The notes: generated from the letters alone by a model not told the origin. Positions 1 to 11,699 are shown, numbered from the stretch's first letter. The stretch is DNA of 64,000 bases from Isoetes taiwanensis (GCA_021234155.1 JAJEKV010000091.1:3977501-4041500), one strand, 5' to 3'. A program made the numbers and translations.

Positions 1-159
1 TTATAGAAGTACTTGGTTCAGCAAATCTCACAGGAGGTTTAGGCTCTGGTCTCTTTTCTTTTTTCTGCTTAGCAAAATATTCCTTAACAGCATACCTAAT
101 ATCAGTATGGCCAACTTCTTTACAAAAAGAACAAACAAGACATTCCTTTCCAAAGTGGT
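1..159 (-). pseudogene. Ty3/gypsy gag fragment (zinc-knuckle end), internally deleted
   Basis: This stretch matches 13,838-14,012, the nucleic-acid-binding end of the gag in the larger gypsy element, and runs on the minus strand. At about 159 it jumps directly into LTR sequence, whereas the fuller copy has a further 1.0 kb of gag before its LTR. It is therefore a gag-to-LTR remnant with a deletion. It contains stops and no usable reading frame. Confidence 0.6.
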
Positions 160-1412
160 ACATTGACCCTCAGCACAGCCTAGAGTCAAACACAAAAAGC
201 CAACTTGAGTTTTCACTCAAGTTGGGGTTAAAACTCTCGAGATCACTTAAGGTGATCAATCTACACAAATTTTCCAAAGAAAAGCTAAGTTATAGAGTTT
301 TCATACCTTTCCCAATTAAGTTTTGGACTCCTTGCTCAAATCGACCACCGGAGATCTGCATGCGGTCGATTTTCAAGGTCGGATGCACGTGACTTACTGT
401 GAGAAAAGTTGTAGGCAAGCAAAGGTAAAGATCTTGACCAAGTCACGAGTCTTGATTTGTGAGATATTAGATCTCAAAGTTGGGTCAATTTTTGGTCAAT
501 ACCGGTCAATATTACAAGCAGAGCTCGAGTTTTGTAACTTGAGTTGTAGGTTGAAATTTAAAGAAATTCAAAACTAGGGTGCTCTATAGACTTCAAGGGG
601 TAAAGGTGCATCTTGACAAATCATAATTTGAATCCCTAAAACTATTTTTTTTTTTTTGTTTTGTAGATATCGGTCTAGGTTTGTATCAGAGACGAGAATC
701 TGAAAAATGACAACTTCAGTGTCAGATGGATTTTTCTGAAATTTTTTGTGCACCACAGTGCAAATAAATAGGGATCTGAAGTGCAAATGGTCTTATGCAA
801 GAAAAATAGGGGAATTCTTTTACGTAAAATGTTTGTGATGCAAAAATGCTAAAGGATCATGGCAGTGGACTTTTTGAATACTTGGCAATCAATTTTCATT
901 GATATGAAGGTAATACAAGGTGAATAAGGATCTTAGGAACATATATCAATCAATAATGTAGCTCGGGAGGTCAATAATAGTATCAAAATCAATAGTATCA
1001 GTCCAATCTTCTCCAGTTAAACCGTGGAACACTTTCGAAACTTCAAGAGCGTCTTCAGATCATGCTCGGCATGTATCAATGTCGAGGTTTGATCGTGCGG
1101 GGCCTTCAAAAATTCTACATTAACGATCACCCGGTTATATTTTCAAATTTTTATGGATCGAGAATCTTAGGCTTTGATTATGGGTTTGTTTGGTAGCTAA
1201 GGCGGGGAAGAAGATTAGGAGAGGAATTTAAAAAGCGAAGCCCACGGCGATTCGAAGGAGTTTTCTAATTTTAGGGTTAGTGGAGGGAATCTACATGAGC
1301 ATCTTTTCGAGTATATTTGGAGATTAGGCCTTTTAAAAATTCAATTTTCAATGGTGTAAGTGGGAAAATGAACCTTTGGTTTTTTTGGGATCTCCTAGGA
1401 ATCTTTAAGGAT
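160..1412 (-). mobile_element. Gypsy LTR-A, left part (interrupted LTR)
   Basis: The segment is collinear with LTR-B (15,027-16,255) with many small differences. The first bases (near ATTGACCCT) correspond to the TGTTGACCC end of LTR-B and LTR-C. The LTR is interrupted at 1,413-1,417 (GCCCT) by the tandem LTR array and resumes at 8,282. The two parts together give about 1.73 kb, matching the 1.70 kb of LTR-B. Confidence 0.75.
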
Positions 1413-1417
1413 GCCCT
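1413..1417. repeat. Target-site duplication GCCCT, left copy
   Basis: GCCCT lies immediately before the TGATATGG end of the array and is repeated at 8,277-8,281 just after the terminal CATATCA. The uninterrupted site in LTR-B (about 16,256-16,260) has GCCCT once. A 5-bp duplication is the usual footprint of LTR-retrotransposon integrase. Confidence 0.85.
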
Positions 1418-2251
1418 TGATATGGTTCACAACAATAAACCATACCTTTTATAGGTTCACAACAATAAACCATACCTTTTATCTCCTCTAAATAGGATAC
1501 GGATCTCCTCAAACAAATCATAATCTGTCATGCATGGCCAGTCTAGGTTTGCTCACAGAATCCACAGAATAAACCTTTAGCAATGACAAAATGATCTAAG
1601 TATGAAATAAGAAGTCAAATAAGCACAGATCCAATGAACATAAGATACGAGTTACACCAATTGATATGAACTACACCAATAGCTCAGAATGATCCGGCTC
1701 TAGTTCACCAAAACTAGAGGAAGATTCTCAATACAAGGCAAATAATGGCGGTTCTCCACCCAACCCGGACCAGCCGGTGTTGAGAACTGGCAGATTAAAC
1801 AAAGGCAGAAGGCTAAAAGGCAATTTCTAGGCAAGTAGCTTGGTTCTCTTCAAAAGGCAATCTTGGTAATGCGGTCAGTCGACCCACGGCCACTCTTTTG
1901 GCGATATCTCACGATCCACAAGGAGTTAGCGAATGGGCGACCCCAATCCGGAAACTAGACACTGAGAGCTTTCCAATGAGCCCTGGGTCGCAATAATCAG
2001 ACTTATATTCGCTGAGATATGAGCGTTTGAAATTGGCCTTTTGAAGCTGCTATTTTGGTGAGATATTATCAAGAAGATTAGCTTGGCTTAATAGATATTA
2101 TTTGACCATAACCATTACAATTGCCTTTTAATTGCCTTACAATTGCCTTTTAATTGCCTTGCCATGCTATTGGTTGCCCTTCTCACACACCCATGCTAGT
2201 CCACCAAGACCAGCGTTCAAGGCCACTCCCAGAGCTACCATATCCATATCA
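1418..2251 (-). repeat. Array LTR 1 (3' LTR in element sense)
   Basis: TG...CA bounded. It begins with a motif of about 32 bp (TATGGTTCACAACAATAAAC and following) given twice in tandem, which lies at the 3' end of the LTR in element sense. Near 2,118-2,160 there is a second short tandem repeat (ACAATTGCCTTTTAATTGCC). The purine tract abuts at 2,252-2,266. Confidence 0.88.
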
Positions 2252-3413
2252 ATTCCTCCCTTTTTTGAAGGCAACTGACCTCAGTTGTGTCCATAAACAA
2301 ATTAAGCACCAACTTAATTTATCCAATTGAGGACCAACTCAATTTGTACATGAACACCAACTCAATCCATTTTAAGGACCAAAGACTAGTATTATGACTT
2401 CATAAAATAGCACCAACTATTTATGACAATCACAACTGTTGTGGCTAAAGATTAAGATAAAGATTCAGGGAAGATTTGATTATTCTTTTGAGATATATTA
2501 GCAAAGCTTAAGATCTACTAGATAAAATTTAAATTTTAAGATAAAGACAAGATTAAGAAAAGATCAAGGGTTCTTGTTGAAGCAGAGCTCAACCCGGCGT
2601 AACAACTTTGCTCAAAACTCTAGACACCAATCTAGAATTTCAATGTCATCCATTAACATCAACACTTATGGCACCAACCATTGTGCAACTATTAATGGCA
2701 TGATCATTCATTGAAAGGAAGCAACAAAATTATAAAATAGATTTACAATTTCTCTAAAGGCACAAATCCTTTAAAATCTTTAACAGATTTTGAAGTCACC
2801 TCTACTTTTAAACTACAATTTCTTACAGACAGATATTCATTATTAAGACATCTTACTAAAACAATGGACCACACTAAACTCGTTTAGTTTGGAATAGTTC
2901 AAGATTTATCAAGGATAAAGAGTTCAGAAAGATTGATCCGTCCACCACTGTAGATGCAGGAAAAAGTTTCAGCAGATCCATCTTGGCCAAGGAGATGGAT
3001 TGTGGGATTCTGGTTGAAGCTTGATTGGAAGGAGATCCATTTTGGCAAATGAAATGGATTGATAAGGAAGATTAGGCTTAATTTCCTCTACTTATTCCAC
3101 ATCACCAATCACCTGCACCTATATATTTCCTGCAACAAATAATTTTGTCATACTGATATCGAAAGGTTGATTACTCTGGGTAGAATCGGATTGGAAAGAA
3201 TGATCCAAGAAGTTAAAATTTGAAATTCATAGGAAGAAAATCATTTAGATTTTCAGGTGGAGGAATTCTATTCCAGTTTGCAATCACTAGCACCAACTAG
3301 ATGACTTACAAACATCAAGAATAGCGAGAATAAGGTCCTCTATTCACATTTTGCAATCTCGGCCTGTAGGAAGTCTTTGCAATCTTTAGGAATAGCTTGG
3401 CTCTGATACCAAT
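2252..3413 (-). mobile_element. Array internal region 1, non-coding
   Basis: About 1.16 kb between LTR1 and LTR2. It starts with the purine tract and ends with the tRNA-Met primer-binding site at 3,399-3,411. Short CACCAACT motifs recur. No protein-coding signal is seen on either strand. Confidence 0.85.
3399..3411 (-). promoter_or_regulatory. Primer-binding site (tRNA-iMet type)
   Basis: The plus strand reads GGCTCTGATACCA, so the element strand reads TGGTATCAGAGCC, complementary to the 3' end of plant initiator tRNA-Met. It is 2 bp from LTR2. Identical sites lie at 5,416-5,428 and 7,428-7,440 beside LTR3 and LTR4. Confidence 0.9.
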
Positions 3414-4253
3414 TGATATGGTTCACAACAATAAACCATACCTTTTATAGGTTCACAACAATAAACCATACCTTTTATCTCCTCTAAATAGGATGCGGAT
3501 CTCCTCAAACAAATCATAATCCGTCATGGCGAATTCTAGGGTTTGCTCACAGAATCCACCAGAATAAACCTTTAGCAATGACAAAATGATCTAAGTATGA
3601 AATAAGAAGTCAAATAAGCACAGATCCAATGAACATAAGATCTAGAGTTACACCAATTGATATGAACTACACCAATAGCTCATAATGATCAGGCTCTAGT
3701 TCACCAAAACTAGAGGAAGATTCTCAATACAAGGCAAATAATGGCGGTTCTCCACCCAACGAGACCAACCCGGTGTTGAGAACTGGCAGATTAACTTTAA
3801 CAAAAAGCAGAAGGCTAAAGGCAATTTCTAGGCAAGTAGCTTGGTTCTCTTCAAAAGGCAATCTTGGTACATGCGGTCCAGTCGACCCACGGCCACTCTT
3901 TTGGCGATATCTCACGATCCACAAGGAGTTAGCAATGGGCGACCCCAATCCGGAAACTAGACACTGAGAGCTTTCCAATGAGCCCTGGGTCGCAATAATC
4001 AGACTTATATTCGCTGAGATATGAGCGTTTGAAATTGGCCTTTTAGAAGCTGCTATTTTTGGTGAGATATTATCAAGAAGATTAGCTTGGCTTAATAGAT
4101 ATTATTTGACCATAACCATTACAATTGCCTTTTAATTTTACAATTGCCTTTTAATTGCCTTGCCATGCTATTAGTTTGCCCTTCTCACACACCCATGCTA
4201 GTCCACCAAGACCAGCGTTCAAGGCCACTCCCAGAGCTACCATATCCATATCA
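3414..4253 (-). repeat. Array LTR 2
   Basis: About 840 bp, TGATATGG...CATATCA, nearly identical to LTR1. It is shared by the units on both sides: the primer-binding site lies on its left and the purine tract on its right, so it serves as 5' LTR of one unit and 3' LTR of the next. Confidence 0.88.
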
Positions 4254-5430
4254 ATTCCTCCCTTTTGAAGGCAAGCTGACCTCAGTTGTGTCCATAAACA
4301 AATTAAGCACCAACTTAATTTATCAATTGAGGACCAACTCAATTTGTACATGAACACCAACTCAATCCATTTTAAGGACCAAAGACTAGTATTATGACTT
4401 CATAAAATAGCACCAACTATTTATGACAATCCCACAAGCTGTTGTGGCTAAAGATTAAGATAAAGATTCAGGGAAGATTTGATTATTCTTTTGAGATATA
4501 TTAGCAAAGCTTAAGATCTACTAGATAAAATTTAAATTTTAAAAGATAAAGACAAGATTAAGAAAGATCAAGGGTTCTTGTTGAAACAGAGCTCAACCCG
4601 GTAAAGCCAACTCTTTGCTCAAAACTCTAGACACCAATCTAAATTTCAATGTCATCCATTAACATCAACACTTATGGCACCAACCATTGTGCAACTATTA
4701 ATGGCATGATCATTCATTGAAAAGGAAGCAACAAAATTATAAAATAGATTTACAATTTCTCTAAAGGGCACAAATCCTTTAAAATCTTTTACGATTTTTG
4801 AAGTCACCTCTACTTTTAAACTACAATTTCTTCTGAGGGATATATTCATTATTAAGACATCTTACTAAAACAATGGACCACACTAAACTCGTTTAGTTTG
4901 GAATAGTTCAAGATTTATCAAGGATAAAGAGTTGAGAAAAGATTGATCCGTCCCACCAGCGTAGATCTGGGAAAAGTTTCAGAGAGATCCATCTTGGCCA
5001 AGGAGATGGATTATGTCGATTACTGGTTGGAAAAAGCGATTGGAAGGAGATCCATTTTGGCAAATGAAATGGATTGATAAGGAAGATTAGGCTTAATTTC
5101 CTCTACTTATTCCACATCACCAATCACACGCACCTATATATTTCACGCAACAAATAATTTTGTCATCTTTTGATATCGAAAGGTTGATTACTCTGGGTAG
5201 AATCAGATTGGAAAGAATGATCCAAGAAGTTAAAATTTGAAATTCATAGGAAGAAAATCATTTAGATTTTCGGGTGGAGAAATTCTATTCCGGTTTGCAA
5301 TCACTAGCACCAACTAGATGACTTACAAACATCAAGAATAGCGAGAATAAGGTCCTCTATTCTGTTTGCAATCTCCGGCCCAATAGGAAGTCTTTGCAAT
5401 CTTTAGGAATAGCTTGGCTCTGATACCAAT
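4254..5430 (-). mobile_element. Array internal region 2, non-coding
   Basis: About 1.18 kb, collinear with internal region 1, with scattered indels. The primer-binding site is at 5,416-5,428. Small reading frames here are not conserved between the three copies. Confidence 0.85.
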
Positions 5431-6275
5431 TGATATGGTTCACAACAATAAACCATACCTTTTATAGGTTCACAACAATAAACCATACCTTTTATCTCCT
5501 CTAAATAGGATGCGGATCTCCTCAAACAAATCATAATCTGGTAATGTCATGTAGTCTAGGTTTGCTCTGAGAATCCACCAATAAACCTTTAGCAATGACA
5601 AAATGATCTAAGTATGAAATAAGAAGTCAAATAAGCCGCAGATCAATGAACATAAGATACGAGTTACACCAATTGATATGAACTACACCAATAGCTCGAA
5701 TGATCCGGCTCTAGTTCACCAAAACTAGAGGAAGATTCTCAATACAAGGCAAATAATGGCAGTTCTCCACCCAACCGACCAACCGGTGTTGAGAAGCTGG
5801 CAGATCTAACAAAAGAGCTAAAGGCTAAGGCAATTTCTAGGCAAGTAGCTTGGTTCTCTTCAAAAAAGGCAATCTTGGTACTATGCGGTCAGTCTGACCC
5901 ACGGCCACTCTTTTGGCGATATCTCACGATCCACAAGGAGTTAGCAGATGGGCGACCCCAATCCGGAAACTAGACACTGAGAGCTTTCCAATGAGCCACG
6001 GGTCGCAATAATCAGACTTATATTCGCTGAGATATGAGCGTTTGAAATTGGCCTTTTTGAAACTGCTATTTTTGGACTGAGATATTATCAAGAAGATTAG
6101 CTTGGCTTAATAGATATTATTTGACCATAACCATTACAATTGCCTTTTAATTGCCTTACAATTGCCTTTTAATTGCCTTGCCATGCTATTAGTTTGCCCT
6201 TCTCACACACCCCATGCTAGTCCACCACTGAGACCAGCGTTCAAGGCCACTCCCAGAGCTACCATATCCATATCA
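5431..6275 (-). repeat. Array LTR 3
   Basis: About 845 bp with the same termini and the same tandem motif at its left end as LTR1, 2 and 4. Confidence 0.88.
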
Positions 6276-7442
6276 ATTCCTCCCTTTTTGAAGGCAAGCC
6301 CGACCTCAGTTGTGTCCATAAACAAATTAAGCACCAACTTAATTTATCCAATTGAGGACCAACTCAATTTGTACATGAACACCAACTCAATCCATTTTAA
6401 GGACCAAAGACTAGTATTATGACTTCATAAAATAGCACCAACTATTTATGACAATCCCTGGCTGTTGTGGCTAAAGATTAAGATAAAGATTCAGGAAGAT
6501 TTGATTATTCTTTTGAGATATATTAGCAAAGCTTAAGATCTACTAGATAAAATTTAAATTTTAAGATAAAGACAAGATTAAAGAAAAGATCAAGGGTTCT
6601 TGTTGAAGCAGAGCTCAACCGATGGCGCCAACTACTTTTTCTCAAAACTCTAGACACCAATCTAGAATTTCAATGTCATCCATTAACATCAACACTTATG
6701 GCACCAACCATTTGTGCAACTATTAATGGCATGATCATTCATTGAAAGGAAACAACAAAATTATAAAATAGATTTACAATTTCTCTAAAGGCACAAATCC
6801 TTTAAAATCTTTACTTGATTTTGAAGTCACCTCTACTTTTAAACTACAATTTCTTCTGACGGATATTCATTATTAAGACATCTTACTAAAACAATGGACC
6901 ACACTAAACTTCGTTTAGTTTGGAATAGTTCAAAGATTTATCAAGGATAAAGAGTTGAGAAAGATTGATCCGTCCACCACTTTGTAGATCTGGGGAAAAG
7001 TTTCAGAGTCCATCTTGGCCAAGGAGATGGATTGTGGGTTAAGTTGAAAGCTTGATTGGAAGGAGATCCATTTTGGCAAATGAAATGGATTGATAAGGAA
7101 GATTAGGCTTAATTTCCTCTACTTATTCCACATCACCAATCACACTGCACCTATATATTTCACGCAACAAATAATTTTGTCATCTTGATATCGAAAGGTT
7201 GATTACTTTCGGGTAGAATCGGGTTGGAAAGAATGATCCAAGAAGTTAAAATTTGAAATTCATAGGAAGAAAATCATTTAGATTTTCAGGTGGAGAATTC
7301 CATTCGGTTTGCAATCACTAGCACCAACTAGATGACTTACAAACACCAAGAATAGCGAATAAGGTCCTCTATTCACGTTTGCAATCTCCGGCCTGTAGGA
7401 AGTCTTTGCAATCTTTAGGAATAGCTTGGCTCTGATACCAAT
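6276..7442 (-). mobile_element. Array internal region 3, non-coding
   Basis: About 1.17 kb, collinear with internal regions 1 and 2. The primer-binding site is at 7,428-7,440. Confidence 0.85.
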
Positions 7443-8276
7443 TGATATGGTTCACAACAATAAACCATACCTTTTGTAGGTTCACAACAATAAACCATAC
7501 CTTTTATCTCCTCTAAATAGGATACCGGATCTCCTCAAACAAATCATAATCTGTGTATCTATCGTAAATCTAGGTTTGCTAGAATCCACAGAATAAACCT
7601 TTAGCAATGACAAAATGATCTAAGTATGAAATAAGAAGTCAAATAAGCCACGGATCAATGAACATAAGATCTGAGTTACACCAATTGATATGAACTACAC
7701 CAATAGCTCGGAATGATCAGGCTCTAGTTCACCAAAACTAGAGGAAGATTCTCAATACAAGGCAAATAATGGCAGTTCTCCACCCAACCAAGACCCAGCC
7801 GGTGTTGAGAACTGGCAGATTAAACAAAGGCGAAGGCTAAGGCAATTTCTAGGCAAGTAGCTTGGTTCTCTTTCAAAAGGCAATCTTGGGCATGCGGTCG
7901 ATCTGACCCACGGCCACTCTTTTGGCGATATCTCACGATCCACAAGGAGTTAGCGAATGGGCGACCCCAATCCGGAAACTAGACACTGAGAGCTTTCCAA
8001 TGAGCCCTGGGTCGCAATAATCAGACTTATATTCGCTGAGATATGAGCGTTTGAAATTGGCCTTTTTAGCTATTTTTTGGGTGAGATATTATCAAGAAGA
8101 TTAAACTTGGCTTAATAGATATTATTTGACCATAACCATTACAATTGCCTTTTAATTGCCTTACAATTGCCTTTTAATTGCCTTGCCATGCTATTGGTTT
8201 GCCCTTCTCACACACCCATGCTAGTCCACCAAGACCAGCGTTCAAGGCCACTCCCAGAGCTACCATATCCATATCA
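7443..8276 (-). repeat. Array LTR 4 (5' LTR in element sense)
   Basis: About 834 bp. It ends CATATCA directly against the right-hand GCCCT duplication (8,277-8,281), after which gypsy LTR-A resumes. Confidence 0.88.
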
Positions 8277-8281
8277 GCCCT
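8277..8281. repeat. Target-site duplication GCCCT, right copy
   Basis: Partner of 1,413-1,417. The following bases (CCAAAGGTTGGG) match LTR-B just after its single GCCCT. Confidence 0.85.
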
Positions 8282-8759
8282 CCAAAGGTTGGGGCATATA
8301 TGGCCTTGCCACGTGGCATATGGCATCATTATGGCATCTAGAATGATACCTAGGTTATTCACCTAGAGTTTTGACATAAATTTATTTTTCAAAGGAGCAG
8401 GCAAAAGTAGGATGGCATATGAAATAGAAAGGGAGTTTGTGATAGAATGAGAGTGGGGTTGAGGAATCAAGGCAAAAAATGAGAGGGGCATGGAGGGAAA
8501 TGTGAAGGGAATAATTTAGGGGCTTAAGATTCCTAGTTTACCATGGGGTATTCCAAACTCTAGCTTCCAATCTTCAAAAGGGTATCTTCAAACTTCTTAC
8601 CCAAAACCTTATAAGCATCCTTTGACCTCAAATGAAGCATTTCTTATGAGTTGACCTTGAAGATAAAGATCCTTGACCTTCACACCAATGTTGACTACCA
8701 AGTCTCCTAACTCTTAGCAAACAAGCCAATCAATTAGTATGTTGCCCTTTGGGGCAACA
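8282..8759 (-). mobile_element. Gypsy LTR-A, right part
   Basis: Collinear with LTR-B 16,261-16,729. It ends in a perfect hairpin, TGTTGCCCTTTGGGGCAACA (8,740-8,759), which is the 5' end of the LTR in element sense. It completes the LTR begun at 160. Confidence 0.75.
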
Positions 8760-9700
8760 TCTAATAAAAAAAGAAAATGGCTGGTCCCCTCACCATAAAG
8801 GGTCTTCATATCTGCTCAAAAGTGTATGAATGAGGGATTATGGTAGAAAAGAGAATGTGAGGTGCAAGTGTTGATGGAATGGAGGTGAATATGGTGGTGT
8901 GGAGAAGTGAGTGAAAAGAGAGGTAAAATGAGTGTAAACATGGTGAAGTGGTGGTGGAAGTAGAGTGTATGAGGTGGGATGAATGTGTAAATGTTTGAAT
9001 TTAAGCCAAAACAAGAAAATGTGTGAAGAATGAGTATGGATATGGTAGGATAGTGATGGAGGTAGAATGTACAAAGTGAAGGAGGTGAAAGTGAGATCTC
9101 GCCAAAACAAAAATGTATGCATTCGACCCTTGAAAAATGCAACTCTGCTATGGTGGTGGTGAATTTGAAGCTGAGTGCTTCTTTAGGAATGAGAACAAAA
9201 GAGTAAAAAGTCTGAATGGATGGCGGGGACCACTTGTGGTAGATGAATAAAGATGGAGAAAGGGTGCACTGTCATGGAAACATACAAACAAATTAAACTT
9301 GATTCTTGCAACTCTGCTATATGATGGTGGTGAATTTCTCGAATGCACATTTGGGGGATAAAATGAAAGAGCATGGTGAATGGAGGGCAAAAACCATACC
9401 ACAATGGGGCAATTGAATGAAAATGGACAAAGGGTGCTCTCAAATGACACTTGGCAATTAATAAAAATCCCTGTTTTGAAACTATTTGATGGCTCATCCT
9501 TCATAAACTTTTCTAATCCTTCCTTCAAACATAAACTTAATGAAGACATTAGTCCTAAATTTAAAGACAAAGTGGAATCCAACCTATCTAGTATCTAACT
9601 TTAATTCTAACTTGTTTTAAATTCTAGAGCATAAAAGGGACAAACAAATGTCTTGATCCCGTTACCTCTTCAAGTGAATAGTGTTGATAGGATTTGGGGA
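8760..9700 (-). mobile_element. Gypsy 3' non-coding region
   Basis: This lies between the LTR-A hairpin and the end of the integrase-like region and has no protein match I can see. The plus strand is purine-rich, so the minus strand shows long His/Ser/Phe-rich open frames that are composition artefacts. An imperfect tandem duplication (period about 168 bp, starting at 9,137 and 9,306 with GCAACTCTGCTAT) is present. Confidence 0.55.
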
Positions 9701-10800
9701 GTGACAAACACGAAGTTAATTCCTTTGCCAATATGAATTGGTGCCTGCGGGTTCCAACACTTCATAGGGTCCCTCCCAAAGATTCTCAAACTTACTGGCG
9801 AGTCCTCCCTTGATTTATTCCATTTTCAGAACTAATTCTCCAGTCTTGAAAGATCCCTTGTATTTTATGGCAACTTTGAAAGCACTTAAATCCTTATTTT
9901 TAAGTAAGTTAGCATTCTCAGCTTCCATTCTATATTCTTCTAAATGCATTAAGGTATCCAATCTTTCCTGCAAAAGCATGCTCAAAAGGCAAACCGACTT
10001 ATGGGCTAACCTCGGAGATGGAAGCTCAAGCTCTTGGAAACACGGCTTCAATTCCATAAACTAAGTTAAAGGGGTATGAGTGGTTGCTGCTTTAATGGTA
10101 ACTCTATAAGCCCATAGGGCATCCACCAGTTTAACATGCCAATCCTTTTGATTATCATCCCTTTTTTTTCCATAAAATGCCCTTCAAAACTTTATTAGTA
10201 GCTTCCTTGACCATTACCTTGGGGATAGTAGGAGGAACTCTTGGTATGTTTGACTTTGAGAATGGCCAATAAATTAGCAATAACTTCATTCACAAAGGGG
10301 AGTGCCTCTATCAGAATGTAATTGTAAAGGAATACCAAACCGTGCACAAATATACTCATGTAAGAACTTTCTTTGTTGTGATGGCATTAAACATCTCAAA
10401 GGTTTGCCTCTGCCCATTTGGTGAAATAATCTGTAGCTTCAATAATATCTTGATGTTGTCCTGCAGGAAGAGGGATTAATAGGACCAATATAATCTAATC
10501 CCCAAATTTGGAAGGGCCACGGAGAAATTATGGGGTTTAGTCTGCAGTGGGAGAAGGATCCTTTTGCCAAATATTTGGCACTTGTGGCAAGATTTTATAG
10601 CGATATAGCAATCTTTAAATATTGTAGGCCAATAATATCGACACGAGAATTTTCTTGGCGGTGAGTATCTCCGACAAAATGGCCTCCACATATTCCTTCA
10701 TGCATTTCTCTAATGATCAAAAATTCTTCTTCATTGACACACCTTAATAATAGACCATCCCTGTTGACTTTACATAAAACATCATTAATCATTTTGAACT
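9700..10800 (-). pseudogene. Ty3/gypsy integrase (decayed)
   Basis: Read on the minus strand. An N-terminal zinc-binding region is visible at about 10,555-10,720 (the Y-W-P-T pattern, then C-H-K-C; see YYWPTIFKDCY). The core's later part follows at 10,060-10,210 (KVLKGILWKKRDDNQKDWH, then DALWAYR), typical of plant Ty3/gypsy integrases. The C-terminal part continues to about 9,715 with LQERLDTLMHLEEYR and YKGSFKTGELVLKM. Several frameshifts and stops interrupt it. It is the last pol domain before the 3' non-coding region and LTR-A. Confidence 0.8.
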
Positions 10801-10999
10801 GCACCTTTCTTTAAATCTCCTTTGCTGGCTCGAGGTCAATCCGAGGGGCATCTCCTTAAATTGTAGAAAATTCTTTATAGGTAGGCGCCAATCTTGTTGG
10901 CCCACTGCTCATCATCATGCTGCACGTAAATAAGCTAAGGCATCCCACAAAGTCAACAACTTCTACTACATCTTCATGGTCAAAGAAGATATAAGGTAA

Positions 11000-11450
11000 G
11001 TAAAGGCTGGGACTCTTCACTTGATGTAACTCTTTTATAGAAAATCAAAGGTTTGTAACTTGCAAGCCCACCTTTGAATTTTTGGTTTAGAAGTAGCCTT
11101 ACCAAATAACAAACCTGTTGGATTTTGCTTCATATAAACTTGGGCCTGAACTCTTCAATAATAAATGACCTTGTACGTCAATAGAGAAACATGAGAGAAG
11201 CGGCGACACTTTTCTCCATTACGGTATATTTTTTCTTCAGTTGAACTCCAGCGTTTCTTTGGCAAAAGCTATGGTGTGCTGTCTGCTTGAATAGCTAATT
11301 AGCCTATGGCCTTTTTAGTAATAGTAATGTAGACCTCAAATGGCTTGGCCAAATCTGGTTTTAGGAGAGTTGCTTCACAAATGGACTTTATAAGCAACTC
11401 AAAAGACTCTTGGCAATCCCGATGACCATGTGTGGGAACATACTTGCTCT
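11000..11450 (-). pseudogene. Ty3/gypsy RT-linked RNase H remnant
   Basis: On the minus strand, pieces such as FEVYITITKKAIG and then EEKYTVMEKSVAA match the tether/RNase H start seen after the RT of Ty3/gypsy elements (the L-T-x-A-E-x-x-Y-x-x-x-E-K pattern). Stops break the frame. It lies between RT and integrase, the usual place for the gypsy RNase H. Confidence 0.6.
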
Positions 11451-11699
11451 CATTTGGAAATCCTGCCTATTCTTGTCAGCTTAGAAATAGGACTTATAAT
11501 GTGAGCAAAATTAGGAATATACATCACGAGAAAAGCAGGTCATGCCAATAAAACTTTTGACTGCTTCAAGTTTTTTGGGGGCACCCGATTTTTGAGAAAT
11601 TCAACCTCTTCTTGTGCCACACGTATACCATTGTTGGATACCTCGTGTCCCAAAAGTTGTCCTTTGGATGCAAAAAAATACATTTCTTTGGATTAAGGT

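Larger units (their letters stand above)
1418..8276 (-). mobile_element. Tandem array of a non-autonomous LTR retrotransposon (LTR-int-LTR-int-LTR-int-LTR)
   Basis: Four LTRs of about 834-845 bp, each TGATATGG...CATATCA, alternate with three internal regions of about 1.16-1.18 kb. The element reads on the minus strand: next to the right-hand LTRs, after a 2-bp spacer, is a primer-binding site complementary to initiator tRNA-Met (TGGTATCAGAGCC on the minus strand). Next to the other LTR edge is a purine tract (minus strand AAAAGGGAGGAAT). No reading frame above 90 codons and no gag or pol motif is present, so it must use proteins from another element. The whole array sits inside a gypsy LTR and has one GCCCT duplication at its two ends, so it behaves as a single insertion that was later multiplied, or was inserted as a concatemer. 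Copies are nearly identical apart from clustered indels. Confidence 0.9.

Noticed and set aside
4144-6422. Small frames starting MPFNCLAML in the array LTRs
   Set aside because: They use non-ATG starts, differ in length and downstream sequence between copies and are disrupted in other units, so they are not conserved genes.
1418-8276. A 2-kb satellite or CRISPR-like array
   Set aside because: The unit resolves into LTR, purine tract, internal and primer-binding site with a flanking target duplication, so it is a retrotransposon array.
8816-9142. Minus-strand frame of 108 codons rich in His, Ser and Phe
   Set aside because: It lies opposite purine-rich gypsy 3' non-coding DNA and overlaps another frame of similar composition; there is no domain.
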